Positions 49,601 through 61,100 of a stretch of DNA of 64,000 bases are shown piece by piece. A program made the translations under genes and the position numbers. Location: the NCBI GenBank assembly GCA_914767715.1, contig OU612068.1, forward strand, positions 14,014,001 through 14,078,000, given 5' to 3'. Position 1 is the stretch's first letter, and each line of letters starts with the position of its first letter. The DNA is from Membranipora membranacea. Taxonomy: Eukaryota; Bryozoa; Gymnolaemata; Cheilostomatida; Membraniporidae. Under the pieces are notes generated by a model. The model was given only the letters and a program-made list of their open reading frames with translations. It was not told where the DNA came from and searched no databases.

Positions 49601-51203
49601 CTGTCTGTGATTGTAGCTTTTTTTCTACTCATGAACCATTCCAGAAGATTGATAGACTGGGATTCAATCCAACAACTTGGTGTTATCTACTCTGGTTGGG
49701 TGTGTCAGTTTGTTGTTGTTGAAATAACCAAACATGAGCAGATAACTCCACACAACAACAAACCAAAACCCATCAGCCAATCAAAACACAAGCACATGGG
49801 TCCACTTATATAGGTACAATAATAGTGATAAATGAGTAGATAACACCATAGAAGCAATATCCAACATCATTAATAATACAGACAAGGCCTCTTTTTGGCC
49901 TGAATGAATCCCAGGCTAGAAGATTGACAGATATTCCGGTAATATCTGCTAGTGATATTGCTGTAGTATGAGTAAGTTGGATTGTGAGTTTCTCATCAGC
50001 GCTAAAAAGGTCATCTTGTTCTATTTGTGTTTTCTTGATGGAAATCACAGTTCCCACAGTTTTGCAAGTCTTCTCTTGTGTGGAATAAAAACAGAATATC
50101 ATGTGGCAAAATAAAATCTTGTGATCATTTGGATTCTTGATACTCATGGGCTTAACCTGGTGTTGATTACACATCACACGCTCATGATAGATTGTGATAC
50201 ACTTAGTTTTAGTGATGATGTGGTTTAACCATGTCATCATTGGTGAATGTGTAGGCCCTATTCCTATCCCAGGTATTTACATGTTTCGGAATTGCATTCC
50301 ACAAAATTTTGATTTTGTTTGCTATATTGCCAGCAGAGAGACTTACTTTTATTGGATTCACGCTAAGTTTATGTGCGTTGCGCCAATTTTTATGATTCCA
50401 CAAATAAATTGAGCACTCTGTTGTTTTTTTAACAGAAATATTGGTTCCTGGATTTGCAGTATCAAGATTATTTGCCAATAAAGTCATAAAAAAAGAATTT
50501 GTTGAAAGAAAGAAAAAGAGTCTATTGCCGCATATTTTATAACCAGACATTCCCACGCATGGTGAGCGTTTGAATCATACTGAATGATATGATTATATTA
50601 TTTGACCTTCATTTTGGTTTTTGTGCTATGAAGAAATAATAGTAAACTAGGTAGTAAATAAAATTTTCAAAAGCAAGTAATTAAGAGATCACACCCTGGC
50701 CCTGTCCAAGCTCCAAAATATACTTGTTGAACAGGGCTATGCTGTTACACAACAGTGACCTCTCTCCTCACTTATTGTTGATTTTGATAATTATTATGTT
50801 TCTTGGATCAAGTGTTGTATTGTATTCATACTTTGTTTTCATACCTAAATTATGTTTCATTATTAAAAAAAACATATGTATATGTGCCCCTGGTTTTATT
50901 GTTATGACATGGGGAGAGTGTTTTTGGTCTAGGGTAGAGTAGAGTAGAGTAGCGCCTGAGCTAGAAGGCTGCACTCGTATTGCTCTCTCCTTTTAGTATT
51001 TACTGGTCTTAAACTTTACACACCTAATCGAGACTTATACCATTCTGAAGAGCTTCATACGCTGATCGTGGTGGTATATGTATGGGATACGGTGGCAGTA
51101 TGGCAGAGAGGAAGTCCTCGGATTTAGAAACTCAGAAACTCATGGATATTCTATCATAAATCAGTCCATTTTGGACCAGCTGAGCGTTCCTGTAATCAAC
51201 TAA
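46670..51203. other. Intergenic, upstream of SARDH copy B
   Basis: AT-rich sequence with one minisatellite (47254-47482). The first few hundred bases should contain the copy B promoter. Two overlapping minus-strand open frames (about 49806-50556) show no recognised domain. Nothing else supportable was seen. Confidence 0.35.
47254..47482. repeat. 23-bp minisatellite, about 10 units
   Basis: Near-perfect tandem units GGGGGCAGCAACTAGAAATC + TAT, about 600 bases upstream of the SARDH copy B start codon. High unit identity implies recent expansion. Confidence 0.92.
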
Positions 51204-54062
51204 GGATTAGCTCAGAGACCAACAAAGAGAGGATGTAAAGCTGGACGTAGGCACAAAAGACGAAAGCCAAACTATCAGTGCTCTAGACAGTCTGCGCTTG
51301 TACCAACAGAAAAACAACATATAACACATAGTGACAATGAAGCAGTGCTACCGTCGCTCCTATACACCAACTGTAGATCGCTTAATGAATGGAAGCTTGC
51401 CGAGTTAGCAGTGCTTGTGGAAATCCATCAACCACAAATAATATGCCTGACCGAAACGTGGCTAACAGCAGAAAAAGAACAATCCCGGCAATTAGATGGG
51501 TATCAACATTTCTATTGCAATCGCAAAAATCGCATAGGTGGCGGGGTCGGAATTCTGACAGCTAATGACCTACCAACAACAATTCTGTCATCTTATACAA
51601 CCAGCATCTATTCGGCCGTTTGGACCCTGAGCAAAACGAAAAATTACGATGACATCATAACTGGCTGTTTATACCACCCTCCCAACGCTGAGATCGATGA
51701 TACGCTAGAATATCTCGGCGGTGTTTTAGCACAGCTAAGTAAGAAACACCCACTTGCCAAATTTAATAGCTGGTGATTTCAACCATTTGCCAGTAGAGGG
51801 TTTGTTTAAGCAGCTGGATATATATAATTTAGTTGACTTTAATACACGCGAACAAGCAAAACTGGACCTCATACTGACAAATATAGTGGATTATAAGCCA
51901 GCAGTTGAGCTTGCACCAATATCAAATAATGACCACTGTTGTATACTGTTAAAAAGCAACAAAGCCAAGAAAGCTTCTAAGTACATTCGCACCAACAAGC
52001 GGCTAATTACACCAGAGCGGAAAACCCGAGTACTGCATGACATAGCCAAAGAGACCTGGAACAATGTTTTGCTCTCAACAAATGTGCACACCAAGGTTGA
52101 TGCTCTGCATACCACCATCAATAGGATTATAGATCATCACTGTCCATTTCGAACTCGCAAAGTACGAAGACACCGCCCTGCTTGGATGACGAATAGCATA
52201 TCCAAGTTACTGTAAGCCAGAGATAAAGCTCATAAGAACAGATGTAAATCCTGGAAAGTGTTAAGGGCACTGGTTCAACGTAAAATCAGAGCCAGTAAAA
52301 GAGCATTTGTGAACAATCAGCTCAGCAAAAATAAAAATACCAAAGAATGGTGGTCTACATTAAAATCCATAACGCAGCCGAACAAAACAACCAGCGAGGT
52401 AAAGCAACCAATTATAGAAGGCCGTCCTATGACCAGTCAGTACTTCTGCGAACAGCTTAATAACTACTATGCATCTCAGACATTGATCCGGATTAAACCC
52501 CAGAATCAAAGACTCTACAACCCCTCAGTATAGGCGAGGTAAAACAAAAGCAACATCTGAGGAGGATTTCCCAACCTGGGTCTCCTTGGAAGGGAAAGAG
52601 GATATATGCGTCCCACTGTGTAATATAATCAACTGTATGCTCGCAAGTGTCGAATATCCAGACAGGTGGAAACGCGCGCAGATCAACCCTATTCCTAAGA
52701 TATCGTGTCCTACTAAGAACAAGGATTACCGCCCAATATCACTGCTCTGTCACCTGGGCAAGTTATGTGAAAAAGTGATCATCAAAAAATTGAGAACGCA
52801 GCTGGATAAAGCAATCGATCCGTCGCAGTTTGCATACCAGCCTAATATTGGGACAGTAGATGCATTGATTCAGGTCATGGTCATGGAGGACTTCACTGCC
52901 CAACTTGATAAGCCTCATACTAAATTTATTCAGAGTGCAGCATTAGACTTTTCAAAAGCCCTCGACCGCTTGCAACCTGCTATATAGGTTGAGAAAATGC
53001 AAAAATATGAATTTAACCATGAGGTGATAACTCTTGTTAGCAGCTTCCTTCACAATAGAATGCAGTGCGTCAAATACGGCAATAGCAGATCTACATATAT
53101 CAGTGCAAAGATTGGTGCCCCGCAAGGAACTAAGCTTGGACCGATACTCTGGCTGATTTATTCCAATGATCTTAAAGCAGAGGGATACAATCACGTAAAA
53201 TACGCTGACGACACAACATTCTATGTAGCAGTCAATAACCATACCGATCAATCTGCCATCGCTCCCGCCATACAATCAACTCAATCATGGTCTGCTAATA
53301 ATAACATGCTTCTGAATGCTGACAAGACGGAGATTATGAACTCATCCCTGAGTCATCATTACACCTATGATAACCAGTTACATATAGATGATTATTTTTT
53401 AACACCAAGCCCTTGCACAAAGTTTTTGGGAATATTAATAGATAACAAGCTTTCTTTTAACAATCATGTCGATAATTTAGTCACTAAGTGCAACTCGAGG
53501 CTATTTTTAATGAGGAAGTTAAGAACAATAGGTCTAAGTAATGAAGGGCTTAAATTATTTTACACTACAAACATTCGATCAGTAGTGTGCTATGGTGCCC
53601 CTGCTTGGTTCACGTTCCTGTCTTACCACAACAAAGATCGGTTGGAACGAATTCAGCGATCAGCAACACGAATAATCTACCCTGACGCTGAATATGACGA
53701 GAGGCTCACACTTTTAAGCATTCCTCATTTAATTGATTTTATGTTTGATCTTTCCTTTTCTCATTTTACAAAAATAATGGGTAGCAAGTCTCATCCACAC
53801 TACCACAGACTGATTCTTAACTCTGCAACCAGGACATCCTCTCGGGCCAGCCAAACATTCCGCCCTATCCGATGCCGTACTGCTAAACGGCCTAATAGCT
53901 TTTTTAACTACTTCATGACATATTACGATAATGGTTTCATTTATAAAGAGTAGATAATTGTCATTTTTTAGTAACCATCTTAACCAGCTGTTATGCATTC
54001 AGTTTTGTCTCCTCGGAGATATTGTTATGCACAATACATCAAAGTCAAAGTCAAAGTCAAAG
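51204..54062 (+). mobile_element. Non-LTR retrotransposon (LINE, CR1/L2-like), inactive
   Basis: The second open frame of a LINE is readable in order. A basic stretch (RGCKAGRRHKRRK) precedes an APE endonuclease (LYTNCRSL, CLTETWLT, RIGGGVGI, LIAGDFNHLP, NNDHCCI), then reverse transcriptase (IPKISCPTKNKDYRPISLL, SQFAYQPNIGTVDAL, ALDFSKALDRL, IGAPQGTKLGPILW, KYADDTTFYVA, KFLGILID), then the C-terminal tail common in the CR1 group. Defects: a frameshift near 51760, TAA at 52213-52215, a frame change near 52530 and TAG at 52985-52987. The 5' end is uncertain; upstream frame closes at about 51204. Four TCAAAG units at 54039-54062 may be the simple-repeat 3' tail typical of this clade. Confidence 0.88.
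54039..54062 (+). repeat. TCAAAG x4, probable LINE 3' tail
   Basis: Perfect hexamer repeat about 85 bases after the LINE stop codon; CR1/L2 elements often end in short tandem repeats. Confidence 0.5.
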
Positions 54063-55036
54063 TATGGGTCACTTGCTTGGCCAAAGAATTCCAACCCATA
54101 ATTCAAATGAGAAAAACAAGCTATAATATTTATGTCAAACCTTGACTTTTGTTGTATTCTATATTGAAACAAGGGAGCATGTACAATTGCTGGGAAGATT
54201 GTTTTGATCGATGGGTTCAACTTCCTACAAGGATAGTCACATCGGGCAGTGACCTGAAAACGCCATGCCATGACCTTATATAACAACAAAACAATAATTC
54301 AATAGAAAGGTTGGGCTTCTTTCCTTTCCAATCTTCGTACATGCCTACTGCCTCGAGTTATTTGCCTCAGCTACATTGTTGACCAACCTCTCAAGGTACA
54401 ACCCGACCCGAATATTCACAGCTTAGGTCTTCACTGTTGCCAGTGCCAGTCTACGTATGACTGTTTAACGGATGAGGCAAGCAAGAGAACAAAAAATGTA
54501 GAAATTGTAATTATATAATAATTTATCGGGATTTGACCTGAAGTAACCTTACTGGGCATGAAAAATGTTTTGGCCTTGTGTTACCGGCCGGGCCCGGCCC
54601 GGCACCAAACAAGAAACTGGCATAGCTTGGCCATGATCAAGTAAGATTGGGCACAGTTGAGAATTCTGAGTGTTTCTTTGAGTCTTGCATTTGAAAATCT
54701 ATGCCACATAATAAATTCACAATTATCAATAATGAAATGTTCTATATTTTTTTTATATGCATGTACACAGTTATATAATTGTTACAAATCAAAATGGCAC
54801 ACATATATAATAAATAGATAATAAGGCTGTTTTTAAATCAGTTAACTACAATACAAAGTTACTAAATACAACAGAGCAACAGTTTCAGTGGTACAGCTGA
54901 TATTCCACCGGTTATTAGCAATTTACCAAAATAAAACACGACACCACAAGACTAAAATAAAATGAGTAATGTCCCCATGCTAGAAAAAGAGGGTAATTTC
55001 TCACAATACTGACTTGAACTACCGCGCCAGATAATC
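54063..55036. other. Spacer between LINE and GPCR
   Basis: AT-rich, presumably including the GPCR 3' UTR (minus strand). A short GC-rich patch (GGCCGGGCCCGGCCCGGC, near 54586) stands out. No gene seen. Confidence 0.35.
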
Positions 55037-58000
55037 CTATTCCCTTGAGAATGAACTGGGTGCAATTTCTGATGAAGGAGTTGTCACACCAACTGAACCA
55101 GTCTGTAATCTTTCGCTCTGCAACTCCCCATTATTTTGACACCCGCAATACTTCCTGGTGATCGACAATATTGTATGAAACAGGTGTTTGTTCAACAGTG
55201 AATATACAGCAAAGTTTGCGCCAACATTAACCATCAAAAACAAATGTGCTATAGGTTGCACATTGCTAACTATCAGAGGGTCAAGAAATTTCCACATCAA
55301 CCTTGTCGCAATGTCAGGCATGTTACATACGATGAAAATAAAACTGACAGTAATGATCATTTTTGTGAGTCGTCTTTCCCGCTGCTTCTTTTTGATAGTG
55401 ACAGAATTGCCTTTGTTTGAATGAATTTTCTTGTGTTTGAAAACGAAAATTATGATTACATTACAAGCCATCATAATGAGAGTAGGTGCAGCATACATTA
55501 TCAGAACTGTGCTAACAATAGCATATATCCAATAGGACTCCCTATACCTGATCGGTATGTACACGCTCCCATCTGGCTTAACAATCTCTGTCGGGATTTT
55601 CCAATAACCATTGCAGGGAAAGACGACTATGGGTACCTCAAAAAACTCATACAACCAAACTGCATTGACTGCACAACAGGATAATATAATGATAGCCAAC
55701 ACTACATAAGCTCTTCTCGGTGTGCTGAGAAGCCTAGCTTTGAAGGGTAGCTTGGTGAGGATGAGGCGATCTATGGTCAGGGAGACTACGATCCAACAGG
55801 ATATGGTAGAGAACGTGTTTCCGATCAGCGTGAGGTGATGTGAGAGCCTGCCTGCCAACCCAAAGTTTATGACAAGCTTCGGCCAGTGCCTCAGTACATA
55901 TCTGCAAAATCAGTAGTTAATTTTAGTAAAGGAAATGTACTAAGTATGGTACTATTATTGCATAGCTGTATCTACCCTTGCAATATTCTTCATTAACCAG
56001 GATTTCGGAAATTTTTATAGCATGTGAGAATATATTGAGAATTTTCCCCAGGAAATAGGGATGTAAACCAATGGATAAGCTGATGAAAATAGATTTTTAC
56101 TATCTGCAACAAATTGTTCATCACTGAGATTTAAATTAACGTCATTGCACCGATGCTGTAATCTTATGCACTATTTTCTGCCCCTGATCTTAATTAAGTT
56201 TGAAATTTTAATTAATATCATCACATCACCCATTTGATGCATCAAGGTCTGCCATCGATATAAATTGAGTTTGAAATTAAATTTAAATTAAATTAAAGTT
56301 TGGAATTAACATCGTTGCATCAATACTATTTTTGTTTGATATCGAGTTTACCTCTTTAGTTTGTTATAAGTTCTAAGAGCAGCTGAATCTGTACTGAGCA
56401 GGATGATATTTGATTTTGTTTCCAAACTTTCCCATTTCTTCATTTACTAAGTAAACAACATACTGTAATCTATTTTGAAACCTACATACGTTACTGTAGG
56501 ACCCCATGATGTCCTAAACGGCTGGTGGAAAGTAGATCGGATTCGTTAGCTTGTCTTGGAAAACTTCCAGATGGAAAGTTCCAGAATATTGGATGGAATA
56601 TAACATAATTAACACTTCTAATACCCCATCTAATCGTTCGGACGCAGTAGAATATTTCTGTTTGTGGGTTTGAATTACTGCGGAAAGGGGCACTTTGACA
56701 CTTTTAACGCTTTTATCGCCTTTAATGAGCTATTCGTTGGCGTTTGCCCCCTTAGATTGAACAGCTTCTCCAAGCAAGGCAACTCAACCGTTGGGAGTGC
56801 CTGAAGGTGAATGATGAAGGTTCTGAATCCGAATATAGCTTTGGCAAATTGAGGCAGGCATATACAACCATTACTTGTTGTTGGCCTAGTAATTCAACTA
56901 TTTTAGGTCAGGTCTTATCGAAAGATTGATATTATTAGGGGGGGGGGGGGGGGGCAGGGTAGCGCAGAATATTCTGAACATTGTAAGTGCTGTTTCCAAT
57001 ATGTGTGATGGCTTAAAGTAGCAGACAACCATAAAAGTTATATTTTGATATTTGATGAGTAATGATTTACTCTTTCTAAACTTGCTTGTTAGAAACAAAT
57101 ATTGAATTAGAAAATTTTAATTATTTTAATAGCAAACTCTCTTCCACCATTTTGTTTCAGTATCAGGCATACCCAATATGATTGGCCAAGTGTTAATACT
57201 CTCAAAATAAATGTATTGCTGGAAAATGTTGATGTAAAAAACTATTTGTTTCTGGAATTAAAGCAGCCATCTTTTTTTTGTTTTAATCTAATACATCAAC
57301 AGGCATGTCAATTGAAAAATCATCTACAAAAACAATGTTTTTGCCTTCAATAAAAAGAAATTACGCTTTTCTATGAGATTATAAACAAAACATAGCTTCC
57401 CAATTTAATTCAGTTTTTTTGAAGCCATAGGGGTTTAGGGGCTGCTGACTGCCCTGCGGTGCAGAACCGGAGCTTATACCTAGGATTTTCATTGTTGAGT
57501 ATGCTGCCTATCTGTGAAATTAAATTGCAAGTGGATTCATAACTAGTGGTTGGTTGGGTTGCACCTTGATTTTGTTTTTCCACATTAACAATTTTTGCAT
57601 TTTTTTGTATTTGCTTCAATTATACAAAGCTTTTCGTCTGACCTTGGACCATGCAAGGTATAGGTTTTCCCACTATGTAAATAATTTTGAAATTTTAGTC
57701 TTGGCTCACCACAAAGAAATATTTTCATTCTGTCCGTTCACCCACATGTCTCCCTCCCATACTAAATTTACACACAATCTGTAGCTCAATCTGAAAATAT
57801 TGATTTTCCCAATTTTTCTGTTTGGTTCTCAAGACTCAACAATATTAGTATTTTGAAGAACCGTTGTCAGTTAAATAGGGCTGAATGCATGTCTTAAAGT
57901 AATGGGGCCAAAGGCGGGATGGGTGTTGAAAGGGAAGATTTTTGCAATTTGATTATTGGATGAGCGATAATGAATACTGAATATAGCAGCATGTTGACCC

Positions 58001-58646
58001 CAACTGCCTCTCTTCTTCAAAATGACACTGTGTTAATCAAAAACTGATACAGAGCGCAGAGCATTAATGTCACGGTTTTCAGGAGAGGCCAAGGGGAGAC
58101 GATTAAAATATCATTTGATGGCTTTTCACTTACACAACAAAACAATTCAAAACATTTTTTTAGAAATAACAAGATGGGCAACTCCAAACTTCGCTTAATG
58201 TTGCAGACATCCACAAAAGTTATATTTCGAAATATGATGCATAATGATGTACTCCTCCTAAATTTGCGTGTTATAAATAAATGTCAAATTAGAAAATTTT
58301 AATCATTTCAATTTTAGCTCTCTTCTACCATTTTGTTTCAGTAACAAGCATACCCAAGATGATTGGCCAAAAAGACTAACCTGTATGTGTAGAACGGAGC
58401 GACAATAGCGTAGAGGAGGTCACAGAAGGCCATAGCGTGTATGTATATAATCAGCGGGGGCTTTGAGCGCTGCATGAAACAAGCTGCCAGCACTATGCTG
58501 TTACCAATCACAGCAAACAGATTCAACGCCAGCGACAGCACAAATATGCCGATCCAGAGTGCGAGGATCAGATCAGATTCAGTTTCGTATTCACAAACTT
58601 TAGTGCCTCCTTCTTCCAAATATACAGTTTTATTCATAAGCACCAT
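55037..58646 (-). CDS. Rhodopsin-class (class A) neuropeptide-type GPCR
   Basis: Exon 1 is 58646-58381 and exon 2 is 55901-55037 (stop TAG). The intron is phase 2 with GT-AG ends, giving 376 residues. The start chosen is the first in-frame ATG (MVLMNKTVYLEE), which leaves a short extracellular tail with an NKT glycosylation site; an upstream exon cannot be excluded. TM1 has the GNSIVL block, TM2 HAMAFCDLLYAI. TM3 ends in LTIDRL (a D-R variant of DRY) followed by PFKARLLSTPRRA, a loop typical of FMRFamide-, TRH- and related peptide receptors. TM6 has FIVCNMPD. TM7 has NFAVYSLLNKHLF in place of NPxxY. The C-tail holds a CGC pair for possible palmitoylation and Ser-rich sequence. The ligand is unknown; G-protein coupling is inferred from the family. 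Confidence 0.88.
57010..57190. repeat. Intronic duplicate of the sequence next to GPCR exon 1, copy 1
   Basis: About 180 bp that match 58192-58370 in the same orientation, for example GAAAATTTTAAT, CCATTTTGTTTCAGTA and ATGATTGGCCAA. Both lie in the single GPCR intron. Confidence 0.75.
58192..58370. repeat. Intronic repeat next to GPCR exon 1, copy 2
   Basis: Ends 10 bases from the exon 1 donor. Pairs with 57010-57190. Either a partial tandem duplication of the intron or two copies of a dispersed element. Confidence 0.75.
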
Positions 58647-61100
58647 GTTTCTACAGAGTTCTGGCACAGGATTGTTGAGTGGCTTGTGAAGAAAAATCAG
58701 GTTGAGACTCGTTTGCTCCTTGCACGGGGCCAACCAGGTAAATATATGGCAATGAGGTGTGAGAAATCAATATTCAAGGTACTCAAGGTGTCTTCTGCTG
58801 TAGCCACAATTTCATGATATGTGAGTTAATTCTCCATCATGAACTTATCAACGCATTCAATGTATGACACGAAAATGTGAAAGCATGATCACTTGTCTTA
58901 CGTAATACTACATTTGAAGCATGTGGTCCCCAATCCGTTCTTGTCATGCCAACAGCCTACGTATTTTATGCAAAGTTTAAAATGTACAAAATATATGTAT
59001 ATGATATCTTGATGATATCAAGGATATTAAATTGATGTTAAAAAGGGCAATCAAGGTTTCGCAGCAACGCTTTAATGGGTAGTAAATAATGCGCTGGGCA
59101 GCATCAGCTTTGTGCATTACGCGATGCAAAACTCAAACTAGTTGCTGACTCTAAGCTGGGTAACAATTCAGTTTAGGGGAGGTTCCAAGACATTGATGTA
59201 ATGATGATAGAGCACAGGCTAAATAATAACAGGAACAAGAAACTGCTCTGTGGTGTTCTATTTTAGCTGAGTTTGAGTACCTGATGGATGAAATGTTTCA
59301 CAAGAATTCTGGCTGAATAATCATCCGAATTAGATTTTGTCTTTTTTCCTATGTAGAAGGTGCAATCTGCTATAAATCAATGAGAAGTTGTTTGAAACCC
59401 TGGTTGCCCTTTAATATCCTCAGATGTAGGGTGCGAATTGAGAAACCTTCTCTTCAAAATTTTCCACTCATGGACTTAGCTTTCCAAACACCTTTTAATC
59501 TGATTGCGTTGTGTCACAACATTCTGATCAAGTTATTGTCAGGTTATATTGTAATATGTTGTTGCATTGAGAAATGTTTGTCCCAGGGCAAGATTATTTT
59601 CATCAGCATTGATATCTTATTATGTCAGACCAGATGAAGTCTCGCAACGAGAGGTTGACCTTGGCTTTCTTAAGTACCACAAATCTTAGGGCGACTTCAA
59701 CAAACCAAAATCCCCGAATATTCACAGATTTCTCAAACCCAGATAACAAAATCTAGTTGTTACCTGCTGGATTTCTTCAAAGAGCCACTAACTCGTTTCG
59801 TTTTGTGATTTGTTTGACATGTTATGTTATGTTATGTTATCAATCAGCTCCACTTTCTCCATCTGCCATTAACCGATTATGATCAAGACATCTAGTGGAT
59901 TCTGGGATGCCAGCCTTCTCGACTGTAGGAAAAGTATAACCATTTTCAACGGATGATCTGCTAGGCGTTTGTCCATTGTATAACAAATGGTCTGGATGTT
60001 GTCCTGACTTGACTTGATCGATAAAATTTCTTCTGCAATCTCTTATGTTTGCGGACTCTAGCGTTTTAAGATATCTCAGATAATAAGTTGTTGTAAAAAA
60101 GTGGCATGTCATTGATGTCTATTTGACACCTGCTTCAGTTTGTTTGGATACTGGCATTGAGAGTTCTCTTGTTTTCCCTATGAGGCTTAAACTCTATAGA
60201 ACAAAGCACTGATTCATAAGTTTACTGGTCAAATCTGAATCTGAATCTGATATTCTCAATGAAGCGGTGCTGAAATAAGTTCCTGTGCAATCAATTTCCG
60301 TCATATCAAGGATTGTTCATAGGTAGCTGATCGATAAAGACTCAAAATGTCATAACTTGTTATACTCATGGTATTACAGTGAATCTTTTGCAATATTGTT
60401 GCATTTTATTAATTATTGAGAATAATGAAATGTACTCCAAAGTCCAAAGTATCTAGATTAGTTTAGTGCAATGAACTGAGGGTTCCACTTACTTTCTCAA
60501 AAGATTATATACAAGACCGTAATTAGTTTCTTGCTGACATGAAATAGATATGAGTCGAAATGGAACGGAAATATCAATGGCAATAGCAAAATAATAGATA
60601 GAGGATTTAATAAATAAACCTTCACATCAGCGTCTACTTTATAACCAAATAGTCAGCATTATGATTTGCTGAGTGACATAACTGAACTAAAACTCGCAGT
60701 AATCCTTCAGTAGAAGAAATCAAAGATAAATACGATTTAGATATAAAAATTCAAGAGGATAGCCTTAGTTTAGAGCAAGTTTGGTCCATTTGCCTGCATT
60801 CGGAGTTACTACCCCTTGATTGGTGACCAGTGGAAGGGAAGCAGCTAGTATGCAGGCAAATTGGATCAAACTTGTTGTAGCTCTAGTAGTTGAATGCTGA
60901 GAAGGTTTCAATAAATGGATATGTGTAAATGCTGTTTAGTAGCATTGATAAGTTTAGAATGAATATCGTGGTAATGTTCGTCTTATACTAAAGCAGGTTT
61001 TGATGGCCATCAATGTTTTGTGTTAGGTGTTTGGTGTTTGGTGTTTGGTGTTTGGTGATTGATGTTTGGTGTTTTGTGTTGGTGGCCACCAGCTCTATTC
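58647..61100. other. Region between GPCR start and the EGF-domain gene
   Basis: AT-rich. Holds MITE 60771-60885, a small TGTTA repeat near 59818-59840 and a GTTTGGT repeat near 61020-61060. A minus-strand open frame at 59840-60112 is discussed under rejected items. No confirmed gene. Confidence 0.35.
60771..60885. mobile_element. MITE family 2, copy 2
   Basis: About 115 bp. Ends are TAGAGC and GCTCTA; arms CAAGTTTGGTCCATTTGC and GCAAATTGGATCAAACTTG face each other, with TGCCTGCATTC-type inner words shared with 39397-39505. Confidence 0.75.

Noticed and set aside
49806-50556. Two overlapping minus-strand open frames of 144 and 115 codons
   Set aside because: They are in different frames, match no family I know, have no supporting splice structure, and AT-rich DNA gives such frames by chance. 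A transcript hit would change this.
59840-60112. Minus-strand open frame ending MADGESGAD with a possible acceptor near 60042
   Set aside because: The composition is protein-like and it could be a terminal exon, but no upstream exon or homologous domain could be found, so it is left unannotated.
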